From positions 14,729,001 through 14,793,000 of the forward strand of contig NC_092561.1 of assembly GCF_037975245.1 (NCBI RefSeq): a stretch of 64,000 nt of DNA, given 5' to 3'. Both the position numbers and the translations under genes were made by a program. Origin of the DNA: Apostichopus japonicus. Its lineage: Eukaryota; Echinodermata; Holothuroidea; Aspidochirotida; Stichopodidae. Under the pieces are notes generated by a model. The model did no database searches, was not told the origin of the DNA, and saw only the letters and a list, made by a program, of their open reading frames with translations. Positions within the stretch are counted from its first letter, which is position 1; each line of letters begins with the position of its first letter. Shown one piece after another: positions 1 to 10,300 of this stretch.

Positions 1-281
1 ATATCACTTTTAAACCCAAAAAACAAACGAGTTAAAATAGTACGTAATTCAATAATACATAATGTATTAAAATTAGCAAGTTACACAAGGGCGGCGGAAG
101 CACTTTTAATCTGAGGGGGGGGGGGGGCACCGACGTCAAAGGGCACTTTGCAGAAATTCGATTGGACTGATGCAGCCTGATATTTAGTACCCTTTATAAA
201 TCTTATTGTATTATCTTATTTGATATACACATCACCAGGTGCGTATCCAGGGGGGGCGTTGGGGGCGCGCGCCCCCCGGGT

Positions 282-403
282 AAGAAAAAGAGGAGAGAAA
301 AAAAAGAGAAGAAAAAGGGAAAAAAGAGGGGAAAAAGAGGAGGAGGAGAGGAAGGAAGGGAAAAGAAAAAGAAGAAAGAGAGAAGAAGGAGAAAAGGAGG
401 GAG
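282..403 (+). repeat. 122-nt uninterrupted purine tract inside the TIR element
   Basis: Every base on the plus strand from 282 to 403 is A or G. The tract lies just inside the left terminal repeat and G/C-run of the 236-2404 element. The inverted copy of the element keeps the matching pyrimidine tract (35323-35433, one G). Reading frames that cross it encode only K/R/E/G runs and are not genes. Confidence 0.85.
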
Positions 404-788
404 TAAAAGAAAAACGCGAAGACACCGGGAAGAGAAAGAGGAACAGTGACATCATTACAGCGCTGAAGGGTAGCCAGTGACGGATCAATGATTTCGTAAA
501 AGTGTGCCTCACCCTACCCCTTACACCGACAACTCCATTTTTTTGACGTTTCCATTTTCCTCTCTCACTAATGATCTATATATATACTATATATGGTTGG
601 TCTATCATAACGCGTGTGTAGAATTGTGCTATGAAACCAACTGTGGCTGGTCTCGAACTCGACCGTGTCGTCGGGGAACATGACGCATTTTGGGATGGGG
701 GCGACCGCCCCCCCCATTCAGCATTTTTTTAAATGATATCGCTAAGTAATTTTAAAATAGAAAGTGCTTAGATGCAACTTACAAGGCC

Positions 789-865
789 TGGGAAGTGTCA
801 TTTCCGGGGATCTGGGAGACATTTTCGGCCAAAATTTGCTTGTACGCTTCGCGCTAACAAATGGT
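789..865 (+). repeat. Hairpin module, copy 1 (partial)
   Basis: Shares the order GGAAGTG.CATTTCC, GATCTGGGAG, AAAATTT.CTTGTACGC, CGCGC.AAC with the other copies, but stops after ATGGT without the right arm. It is immediately followed by a complete copy, so this is a tandem pair. The inverted relative of the host element has one copy only at the equivalent place (34808-34914). Confidence 0.8.
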
Positions 866-961
866 CCTGGGTAGTGCCATTTCCAGCGATCTGGGAGGCA
901 TTTTCGGCCAAAATTTTCTTGTACGCTTCGCGCCAACCTATGGTGGCGCTACGCTTAGATA
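866..961 (+). repeat. Hairpin module, copy 2
   Basis: A complete module ending GGTGGCGCTACGCTTAGATA. About 50 bp downstream, at 1013, lies GCTACGCGCCTG, which looks like the right terminus of a further element nested in or fused with the 236-2404 element. The arms GCGCC and GGCGC can pair around a short loop. Confidence 0.8.
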
Positions 962-1353
962 ATTTGCCTACAGGCTTCGCCCCTCCCTTGGCAAATTCCT
1001 CGCTACGCGCCTGTTCGAATTTGTAACGCAAACAGCAGATATCACATCATATCAGTGAGCATGAAAACGGCGTTCCAGGATGAAAATCCTCAAAACTGTC
1101 CGACTTGCCTGAAAAAATAACCAAAATAACGCGTTCAACGTGTCAATGTCAATATCATATAAGCAAGCATCGGTTATTACATCGCATGCCATCATGTACC
1201 GTACGGTCCGTTCAAATTGCGCAGTATACCGCGGGATGCTAATGTAAACAACGACATGTCTCATGTAGATGTATAAAAAGCATGGAGGTCCAATTATGTC
1301 AAAACTCTCTTTTACATTAGTAATGGCGAATTAGGGGCTGTACCCCCGCCGCG

Positions 1354-1731
1354 CAGTGGCGGAGCGTCCATACGGTCAGGGGGGCGGATGCCCCCCCTGA
1401 CGGACTCAAATGGACTGCTGGCGCCTTTTTCAGCTCTTTACCACTTTTCACTTATTCTAGATTATTGACTTTTTTATTGCGCTCTCATCTACTTATTGAC
1501 ATTTGTCACATTTTGTTGGTGTAATTTGGCGATGACACCCTATTCTTCGTTTTACTGCTAATTAGCCAGGCCCTGAAAGGGTCATTTCCGGCGATCTAGG
1601 GAGTATCTTTACTCAAAAATTTTATGTACGCTACGCGCCAACCAGTGGTGGCGCTCCGCTTAGATAGTGTCGAAAGCGCCCCTTCAGACCATTCTCGCCA
1701 CTCCTGACCAATACCCATAGCTCCGCCACTG
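1354..1731. mobile_element. Nested hAT-type MITE with perfect 8-bp TSD
   Basis: The termini are CAGTGGCGGAGC and its exact inverse GCTCCGCCACTG. The flanking octamer CCGCCGCG is present at 1346-1353 and again at 1732-1739. The inverted relative of the host element near 34200-34230 lacks this insertion and reads through the corresponding GGCGGGGCGG, which acts as an empty-site control. The element has no coding capacity and contains a hairpin module at 1571-1668. Confidence 0.88.
1571..1668 (+). repeat. Hairpin module, copy 3
   Basis: A complete module inside the 1354-1731 MITE. Its right edge (CTTAGATAGT) is 63 bp from the right terminus of that MITE, the same orientation and sub-terminal position as in the other elements. 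Confidence 0.85.
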
Positions 1732-2265
1732 CCGCCGCGCCTCCTACGCCTATGTGTGTAGTGTTCGGTTTCGGAAATATCTGCTATTTTTTCATTTCCT
1801 TCAACCAAGTTTTATAATAGCCGTTATAAGAGGTTTAATATTTCTACACCAATAAATTAACTGTTGTCGGAATTTTCGAAAATTTCTGACCAACATTCTG
1901 CATCACACTTCCCTCTACTCGTGCAATTTTGACCGGTCTGTTAGGGGTTCAAGGAAGTTTTTCTATATTGGTTGTCCATAGATGAAATTTTGTACAACAT
2001 TATGGGTATGTTTTGAAGTGAGTTTATTCACGAGAAATGTGAATTTTCAAATTCTGAACAAATTTGGGGCTTAAAACCTTGAAAAGTGGGGCTGACGGGT
2101 ATTGTGGGCCGCGACGTAGAATCACCTACAAAAGCAAAGACCCACAGGGGATGCATGACGTGTGCCGGGTTGACAATCTTCAAAAAGGTTATGGATGGAA
2201 AAAAAAACTATTAGGAAGTACTTGGTTCTCAGGCAAAAAGTGTACATCTGGTTGGTCATTTCAAG

Positions 2266-2362
2266 CCCGAGAAGTGCCGTTTCCGGTGATCTGGGGGTAT
2301 CAAAACCAGAAATTTTCTTGTACGCTGCGCGCCAACCGATGGTGGCGCTCCGCTTAGATAGT
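2266..2362 (+). repeat. Hairpin module, copy 4
   Basis: A complete module ending CTTAGATAGT, 42 bp inside the right terminus of the 236-2404 element. The sequence contains CGCGCCAACCGATGGTGGCG, an inverted repeat with a three-base loop and one bulge. Confidence 0.85.
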
Positions 2363-2429
2363 AATTCGCGCCCCCCGGGTTAGAAAATCCTGGATACGCG
2401 CCTGATCACTCCATAAACGCCCCCCCGTC

Positions 2430-2989
2430 TTAGTAGTCTTACTTTTTAACTTCTGATACTTGTAGATACAAAGATAGGCCAGAAATGTCTTTGATACAAC
2501 CATAGCCAGTATTTGTCTTTGATACAACTGTAGCTAGTAAATGTTTATCGAAAAGGCTGTTTTGGAACTTGGAACGCCGATCGTGACAACAACAGGCAAC
2601 AAAGTGCTGCAGCTCTATACATATAAAGTCTGTTAATCAACGATAGGCTTATTTGACTGTGGAATGTTCTCAACTGAAATTTTATCTGCGTAAACGGGTT
2701 CTTAAGTAGATGTTAAAAAAGATCAAGATCGTATCCTAGTCTTTTTCGGCGGGTAGAGTATTGAATGAAACGGCACGCGATATGATTGACAGCTTAGATG
2801 ACAGAAGAATAGGTCACCTAATTTAGCCATAATCTTGCTACGTTCATTTCAATAGTTTTTCCTGTCTAGACTCTTAAACTCGTCCAGCAAGCTTATGGAT
2901 CTGAATTATGGGTGTTTTAATAAAAAAGATAACTTGGCCAAAAAAGTGTAGGCCCGGGCCTACATTGCTACATACTGGCTACGCCCCTG
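2430..2989. repeat. Long direct repeat, unit 1, with TIR-like end
   Basis: Blocks such as CTTCTGATACTTGTAGATAC, GTCTTTGATACAACTGTAGC and ATCTGCGTAAACGGGTTC recur in the same order at 3538-3825. Both units finish with ACATACTGGCTACGCCC.TG, which resembles the right terminus of a TIR element (inward CAGGGGCGTAGCCAG). I could not locate the left end. Unit 1 is about 270 bp longer, so unit 2 carries deletions. Confidence 0.6.
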
Positions 2990-3075
2990 ACAGCTCTAAA
3001 TTAGGATTAAATCTCTTACTGAAATATCGGTGACCTAATAAGGTGATCAAGAGTACAAGTTTTATGTAGAAAAAG

Positions 3076-3446
3076 CAGTGGCGTAGGAAGGTACTTTTGA
3101 GTGGGGGGGGGGATGATGACTGATGGCCGGCCTGGGGGAGGGGTCTAAGGGGAGGGGGTGTCCCCCTCCCCTTTGGATTTTTTTTTGCATTCCCAGGTGG
3201 CCTCAGATGCAATTTGGTGCAATATAGCACACTTAAACACCCAATCCATTTTGTAAATAATTTTGCATCTTCACCTGGCCTTATAGATGCAATTTGGTGC
3301 TCCAAATGAGATTTTGTTCTCATTTGGAAATGAAAAAGGGGTTTTCTGACTCGCGGAGCGGGGGGGGGGGCGGAATGATACGTCCGCCCCCATATTTTTC
3401 ACTGGGGGGGCTGGTGCCCCCCAGCCCCCCGGTTCCTACACCCTTG
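3076..3446 (+). mobile_element. hAT-type MITE, family B copy 1, perfect TSD
   Basis: The ends are CAGTGGCGTAGGAAGG and CCGGTTCCTACACCCTTG, an imperfect inverted repeat. The octamer AGAAAAAG flanks it at 3068-3075 and 3447-3454, an exact 8-bp duplication. The body contains G/C-runs and the line GATGCAATTTGGTGC twice. A second copy lies in the opposite orientation at 4049-4413. No coding capacity. Confidence 0.9.
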
Positions 3447-3537
3447 AGAAAAAGGGCACATTTTTAACCTGAGGAAAAGTAGGGGGGCACTTGCCCCCTG
3501 TGCCCCCCGGTTCCGCCGCCGTTGAAGGTACATGTAC

Positions 3538-3825
3538 AGAGTAGTCTTACTTTTCAACTTCTGATACTTGTAGATACAAAGATAGTCCAGAAATGTCTTT
3601 GATACAACTGTAGCTAGTAAATGTTTAAGTTAGCCTAATAAGAGAAGGCGAGAGCTATCCGACGATTGCCTTCTGATACAAATTTTTCAAGTGTTTTCTC
3701 AACTGAAATATTATCTGCGTAAACGGGTTCACATGTTAAAAAACTGACAAGATCGGATCCTATAGTCTTTTTCGGCTGGTAGAGTGTTGAATGAAACTAT
3801 CGTGCTACATACTGGCTACGCCCTG
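3538..3825. repeat. Long direct repeat, unit 2
   Basis: A shortened copy of 2430-2989 in the same orientation, starting 14 bp after the right end proposed for the composite element at 3524. Both copies end in the same TIR-like sequence. It may be a neighbouring second insertion or a local duplication. Confidence 0.6.
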
Positions 3826-4048
3826 ATCATATGATATCAGTATCAGCAGATTTTGTTTCCTGTTTAAATTCTTTTACATGTTCTTTTACATAATATATCA
3901 GAAAGACAAACATAGTGCTCTTTTACAAGTTTTCCAGTAGGATGATTCTTGTTTACTGTCCAATGTCTGGACTTTAATACATTTGACGAACTTAACTGAT
4001 GGACAATATAAACTTTCATATTTTGTAATACAGCCAGATATGCAGTGG

Positions 4049-4413
4049 CAAGGGCGTAGGAACCGGGGGGCTGGGGGCGCCAGCCCCCCCCAGTGAAAAA
4101 TGTGGAGGGGCGGAAGTATCATTCCGCCCCCCGCTTCGCAAGTCAGAAAACCCCTTTTTCATTTCCAAATGAGAAAAAAAAATCTCATTTGGAGCACCAA
4201 ATTGCATCTAAGGCCAGGTGAAAATACAAAATTAAGTTTACAAAATGGAGTGGGTGTTGAAGTGTGCTATATTGCACCAAATTGCATCTGAGGCCACCTG
4301 GAAATGCAAAAAATTCCAAAGGGGAGGGGGACACCCCTTCCCTTAGACCCCTCCCCCAGGCCGGCCATCAGTCTTCAGCCCCCTCCACTCAAAAGTACCT
4401 TCCTACGCCACTG
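4049..4413 (-). mobile_element. hAT-type MITE, family B copy 2, perfect TSD
   Basis: An inverted copy of 3076-3446, 365 bp long, from CAAGGGCGTAGGAACCGG to CCTTCCTACGCCACTG. The octamer TGCAGTGG is at 4041-4048 and 4414-4421. The TSD differs from that of copy 1, so the two are independent insertions. The short reading frames over it run through the terminal repeats and are not genes. Confidence 0.9.
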
Positions 4414-5869
4414 TGCAGTGGCCTAAAACAAATATCGTTATCGCAGTGTATTAGCAGTGTAATAATTATTTATAGGAAGTGCGTATCACGTACGATTGCT
4501 AGCTTAGCTTCATAACATGCTGTTCGTGCAACAACTTAGGACGACTCATTGAACGAACGTTGTCGACGTTGTTGTGCATACAGTTCGTGACATTCCATAG
4601 AGTGCGGTTAGGTTGGCAGTATGTATTTTATAACGCAGTGGCCAACTGTAGGCTTGTAATTGGCTATAAGCTAAATTTAGCTAATTGCATCTGCCAAACT
4701 AAGTAAGTAGTTGAATAAGTAGGCGTGAATGTTACTACGATTACAATCGAGTTAACGGAGCTGAGGAGTATTCAAGATCAAAAGAGCACTGACAAAATAC
4801 CATGCTAAAAAAACGACAGTTTAAAAAAAAAAAATCGACACTGAAAGGGGGGGGAGCGGTCGCTCCCCCTGCTCCCCCCTGGCTACGTCCCTGTTGTCAG
4901 GTATCAGCTTGTCAGGTGACTCTGCCAAAATATAAATATAATTTACTCGAATTTTACTCGTTCTTGTCAGTCCTCTTCAGAAAGAAGAAATAAACAGTAT
5001 TAGGATAATTTCACATCTGTGCTGAAAACCCTCCAAAAAACAACAACTATCTCTTATCTACATGAACGTTTCAATCACGTGACGTATTTTATCTAATGAC
5101 TTCTACTAAATGTACTTTTGTATATCTCATTTACCCCCCCCCCCCCGCCCACTCCCCCCAAAAAATCACAGCATGCTAAAAAGTACCCTGCAGTGCTTGC
5201 AAAACATGAAATGCATTTGATTGGTTTGAAATATGAACATGAACCTCTCTCTCAAAGTAACTGCTTTACAGCAGACTACGGAGATGCAACACACGATATA
5301 CTGATGTTGCTTTATTTCACTCGAGTAGACCAAGTCTGGGAATAGTTATTGTTCTAACAGGTGACTTAGATATAAGTCAAAGAATTCGCAGTGGGATGAT
5401 TTAAAAAAAAAAAAACACTTTACATAGCAAACACACCTCCATACTTCGACAATTTTCAAAAATACTGCATATCACGTCAGTCGAGAGCATTATAAAATAT
5501 CTTCTTTGCATTAATATTTGTATTTCATCTGGGGGTACTGACCTAATGGTTTTCGTACTAGAGGAGGTATACTTCAGTAACTTCATATATGAGTCTGTGA
5601 CTTTCAAAGAGCAATTGTTTAAAGACAGAAAGAGAAGATTGTAACATTTCTTCAAAACATTGCATTTTCATGAAATTGATTTCTACAGAGAGCATTGACA
5701 CCTTAGCGAACATTCCATATATAACAGGAGTAAAGGATGGAAAATATAGATAAGAAGATTAAATTAGCCCAAGTAAAGCTGTTGAAAAACATTTGCCCTG
5801 ATGATATCACAGACCACCTTAGGTGATCTGCTGCCATGAGTGACTGAAGGTTAAGCCAATTCACCCAGG
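4414..5869. other. Gene-free stretch with one transposon end
   Basis: No coding signal. The sequence ending CCTGGCTACGTCCCTG at 4893, preceded by G-runs and C-runs, looks like the right end of another TIR element (inward CAGGGACGTAGCCAGG) whose left end I could not place. A long C-run lies near 5135-5150. The remainder is unassigned. Confidence 0.5.
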
Positions 5870-8800
5870 TAACATTCAACCAACCATATCTCGAGTCACG
5901 AACAAGATATCGACATTGGGTATTCAACTGACAGTGTAAAGTATTTGTATCTTCCATACAAGTCTTACATTGTCTTCTACGTGATTATCCCTTTAAAACA
6001 TACTTCAACCAACCATATCTGGAGTTACGGACAAGATATCGACATCGGGGTATTCAACTGACAGTGTAAAATATTTGTGTCTTCCATACAAGTCTTACAT
6101 TGTCTTCTACGTGATTATCCCTTTAAAACATACTTCAGCCAACCATATCTGGAGTTACGGACAAGATATCGACATCGGGGTTTCAACTGACTGTGTGAAA
6201 TATTTGTCTCTTCAATACAAGTCTTACATTGTCTTCTACGTGATTATCCCTTTAAAACATATTTCAACCAACCATATCTCGAGTCACGAATCAAGATATC
6301 GACATTGGGTATTCAACTGACTGTGTGAAATATTTGTATCTTCAATACAAGTCTTACATTGTCTTCTACGTGATTATCCCTTTAAAACATATTTCAACCA
6401 ACCATATCTCGAGTCACGAACAAGATATCGACATTGGGTATTCAACTGACTGTGTAAAATATTTGTATCTTCCATACAAGTCTTACATTGTCTTCTACGT
6501 GATTATCCCTTTAAAACATACTTCAACCAACCATATCTGGAGTTACGGACAAGATATCGACATCGGGGTTTCAACTGACTGTGTAAAATATTGTATCTTC
6601 CATACAAGTCTTACATTGTCTTCTACGTGATTATCCCTCTAAATATACTTCAACCAATCATATCTGGAGTAACGAACAAGATATCGACATCGGGGTTTCA
6701 ACTGACAGTGTGAAATATTTGTATCTTCCATACAAGTCTTACATCGTCTTCTACGTGATTATCCCTTTAAAACATACTTCAACCAACCATATCTGGAGTT
6801 ACGGACAAGATATCGACATCGGGGTTTCAACTGACTGTGTGAAATATTTGTCTCTTCAATACAAGTCTTACATTGTCTTCTACGTGATTATCCCTTTAAA
6901 ACATACTTCAACCAACCATATCTGGAGTTACGAACAAGATATCGACATTGAGGTTTCAACTAACAGTGTAAAATATTTGTGTCTTCCATACAAGTCTTAC
7001 ATTGTCTTCTACGTGATTATCCCTTTAAAACATACTTCAACCAACCATATCTGGAGTTACGAACAAGATATCGACATTGAGGTTTCAACTAACAGTGTAA
7101 AATATTTGTGTCTTCCATACAAGTCTTACATTGTCTTCTACGTGATTATCCCTTTAAAACATACTTCAACCAACCATATCTGGAGTTACGAACAAGATAT
7201 CGACATTGAGGTTTCAACTAACAGTGTAAAATATTTGTGTCTTCCATACAAGTCTTACATTGTCTTCTACGTGATTATCCCTTTAAAACATACTTCAACC
7301 AACCATATCTGGAGTTACCAGCAAGATATCGACATTGAGGTTTCAACTAACTGTGTAAAATATTTGTATCTTCCATACAAGTCTTACATTGTCTTCTACG
7401 TGATTATCCCTTTAAAACATACTTCAACCAACCATATCTGGAGTTACGGACAAGATATCGACATTGGGGTTTCAACTGACAGTGTAAAATATTTGTATCT
7501 TCCATACAAGTCTTGCATTGTCTTCTACGTGATTATCCCTTTAAAACATACTTCAACCAACCATATCTGGAGTTACGGACAAGATATCGACATTGGGGTT
7601 TCAACTGACTGTGTAAAATATTTGTATCTTCCATACAAGTCTTGCATTGTCTTCTACGTGATTATCCCTTTAAAACATACTTCAACCAACCATATCTGGA
7701 GTTACGGACAAGATATCGACATCGGGGTTTCAACTGACTGTGTAAAATATTTGTATCTTCCATACAAGTCTTACATTGTCTTCTACGTGATTATCCCTCT
7801 AAATATACTTCAACCAATCATATCTGGAGTAACGAACAAGATATCGACATCGGGGTTTCAACTGACAGTGTGAAATATTTGTATCTTCCATACAAGTCTT
7901 ACATTGTCTTCTACGTGATTATCCCTTTAAAACATACTTCAACCAACCATATCTGGAGTTACGGACAAGATATCGACATCGGGTTTCAACTGACTGTGTG
8001 AAATATTTGTCTCTTCAATACAAGTCTTACATTGTCTTCTACGTGATTATCCCTTTAAAACATACTTCAACCAACCATATCTGGAGTTACGAACAAGATA
8101 TCGACATTGAGGTTTCAACTAACAGTGTAAAATATTTGTGTCTTCCATACAAGTCTTACATTGTCTTCTACGTGATTATCCCTTTAAAACATACTTCAAC
8201 CAACCATATCTGGAGTTACCAGCAAGATATCGACATTGGGGTTTCAACTGACTGTGTAAAATATTTGTATCTTCCATACAAGTCTTACATTGTCTTCTAC
8301 GTGATTATCCCTTTAAAACATACTTCAACCAACCATATCTGGAGTTACGGACAAGATATCGACATCGGGGTTTCAACTGACTGTGTAAAATATTTGTATC
8401 TTCCATACAAGTCTTACATTGTCTTCTACGTGATTATCCCTTTAAAACATACTTCAACCAACCATATCTGGAGTTACGGACAAGATATCGACATTGGGGT
8501 TTCAACTGACTGTGTAAAATATTGTATCTTCCATACAAGTCTTACATTGTCTTCTACGTGATTATCCCTCTAAATATACTTCAACCAATCATATCTGGAG
8601 TAACGAACAAGATATCGACATCGGGGTTTCAACTGACAGTGTGAAATATTTGTATCTTCCATACAAGTCTTACATTGTCTTCTACGTGATTATCCCTTTA
8701 AAACATACTTCAACCAACCATATCTGGAGTTACGGACAAGATATCGACATCGGGGTTTCAACTGACAGTGTGAAATATTTGTATCTTCCATACAAGTCTT

Positions 8801-9092
8801 ACATTGTCTTCTACGTGATTATCCCTTTAAAACATACTTCAACCAACCATATCTGGAGTTACGGACAAGATATCGACATTAGGGTTTCAACTGACTGTGT
8901 GAAATATTTGTGTCTTCCATACAAGTCTTACATTGTCTTCTACGTGATTATCCCTTTAAAACATACTTCAGCCAACCATATCTGGAGTTACGGACAAGAT
9001 ATCGACATTGGGTATTCAACTGACAGTGTGAAATTTTTGTCTCTTCAATATAGGTCTTACATTGTCTACCTGATTATCACTTTAAAACATAT
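5870..9092 (+). repeat. 129-bp satellite array, about 25 copies
   Basis: The anchor TACATTGTCTTCTACG recurs every 127-130 bp, mostly 129, from 5966 to 9056, 25 times (two copies read GCATTG). Units contain AAGATATCGACAT and CCCTTTAAAACATACTTCAA. Variants are phased: units with ACGGACAAG, ACGAACAAG or ACCAGCAAG, and a rarer type with CTCTAAATATACTTC near 6637, 7797 and 8569. Because 129 is a multiple of three, the array leaves long open frames (388 codons at 6710-7873) with a 43-residue repeat. One-base length changes break the frame five or more times, so I treat it as satellite and not protein. Confidence 0.95.
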
Positions 9093-10009
9093 ATACTGTC
9101 GTTTTGTACGTACAGTCGTTCCCGTGAACATTTGATTTATATTGCAAAAAGAAAGAAATAAGTTTTACCTGCTACCGACACAATCAGAAAAATTAAGCCA
9201 TCAATCGATTGTTTCTGCAAAGTATTCCTAACTTGGATGTATATATGCGTTTGGCTAAGACATGTACGTGTACCGCTTTGCACGTATTTGAAACAACTTC
9301 ATAGTTTTGTTATTAGTTGCAGTTTTGGTTTTAATTCGGTAAAATAATATACAAGTATAGTAAATATAGCTGAAGAGAAACCCCAACTTCATTCGATCAT
9401 GTTAGGCACTTTTCAAGTTTCGGCTGAACTGCATTTATCTAATTAACTGAAAATCATTATGGTGCAAGGAAAAAACAACTGGGAGATTCACCGAATAGAA
9501 GACTTGTGCATTCGCTTGTAAACATTGTATCACTCTAAACTCACAACAGAATGTTATTGGACAGACAGCATCTGAGTCATTTGATTTAATCCTTAGATTG
9601 CTTAACTTAAACTAAGTTAACTTAAATTCTTATTTACGGAGTTAATCAGAATAATTTTTTTTCATTTTATATTTGGAAAGCAGCAATCTTATTTCCAAAG
9701 GTACATTCTCAATATTTGAGAATGAAAAAAAAAACGGAAAGAAAGAGAAAAGCAAACTGTCGGTACAATTTTCGTTTAAAAACGCTACGTTACGAAAGAA
9801 TCCTGCGGCACTATTTAGTCAGATTTCAAAGTCAAGTACGTTATTTAATCACGGAGAGAGACTATAAGCATCGTTACAAGAAAAAGAAATTAATTATCGC
9901 TGTTGTAAACATATTTCTATACCTTCATAATCCTCAAACGCATTTAATGAGATATTATTGAATTAAAATGTCGATATTTAGAAGTGAGATCAATTTCATC
10001 GTACAAGTA
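9093..10009. other. Gene-free AT-rich stretch
   Basis: No repeat, RNA or coding structure recognised. The two overlapping frames near 9673-9961 are short, lysine-rich and without family resemblance. Confidence 0.5.
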
Positions 10010-10300
10010 AGGCGCATTTACACGACACGATTTGTCGTGTACGACAGTTGTTCGCGACAAAAACCGTGTCGTGTGAATGGACTTTTCGCAGAAACTGAAT
10101 CATGAGCAACTTGACGAGCAAAGTAGAGCATATTACAAGACGCACGGAATCGCAGCGTGTGAACGAGTTACATGAGTCGCACACGATTTATCACGCAGAG
10201 TGAGAAAGTTGTTCCATTTGAACAACTTGTCATTTACACGACACGACAGTCGTATGCGATAAATATGTGCGTTTGACGCTATATGTTTGAGGGTATGAGA
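10010..10300. repeat. Inverted and direct repeats of an ACACGACACGA motif
   Basis: GCGCATTTACACGACACGAT at 10011-10030 is mirrored by ACCGTGTCGTGTGAATGG at about 10064-10081, forming an imperfect hairpin of about 70 bp. CATTTACACGACACGAC recurs in direct orientation near 10230. The layout resembles a decayed foldback MITE; no target-site duplication was found. Confidence 0.45.

Larger units (their letters stand above)
236..2404 (+). mobile_element. TIR element with 5-bp target-site duplication, copy 1
   Basis: The ends read CAGGTGCGTATCCAGG and CCTGGATACGCGCCTG, an almost perfect inverted repeat. Both flanks carry ATCAC, a 5-bp target-site duplication. A second copy lies inverted at 33659-35479 and matches block by block: TIR with a G-run, purine tract, a TATATA stretch, the hairpin module and a segment around 1030-1290. 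No transposase is visible, so it is nonautonomous. The superfamily is unassigned; a 5-bp duplication fits Transib or the 5-bp hAT group. Copy 1 is interrupted by a MITE at 1354-1731. Confidence 0.8.
86..3524. mobile_element. Composite hAT-type nonautonomous element (outer shell of a nest)
   Basis: The left end reads CAAGGGCGGCGGAAGC and the right end, read inward on the other strand, CAACGGCGGCGGAACC (14 of 16 match). The flanks are AAGTTACA on the left and AAGGTACA on the right, an 8-bp target-site duplication with one mismatch, as expected of the hAT superfamily. Only about 900 bp of the interval belongs to this shell; the rest is the 236-2404 element and the 3076-3446 MITE inserted in it. 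No transposase reading frame is seen. Because the TIR is short and the TSD imperfect, pairing these two ends is likely but not certain. Confidence 0.55.

Noticed and set aside
220-512. K/R/E-rich and S/F/L-rich frames near the left end and again at 35227-35580
   Set aside because: They read through the purine tract and the terminal repeats of the TIR elements, with no conserved protein feature.
6710-7873. 388-codon open frame with a 43-residue repeat as a repeat protein gene
   Set aside because: It is the translation of a 129-bp satellite. Neighbouring units shift frame by one base several times, and there is no unique sequence, signal or splice context.
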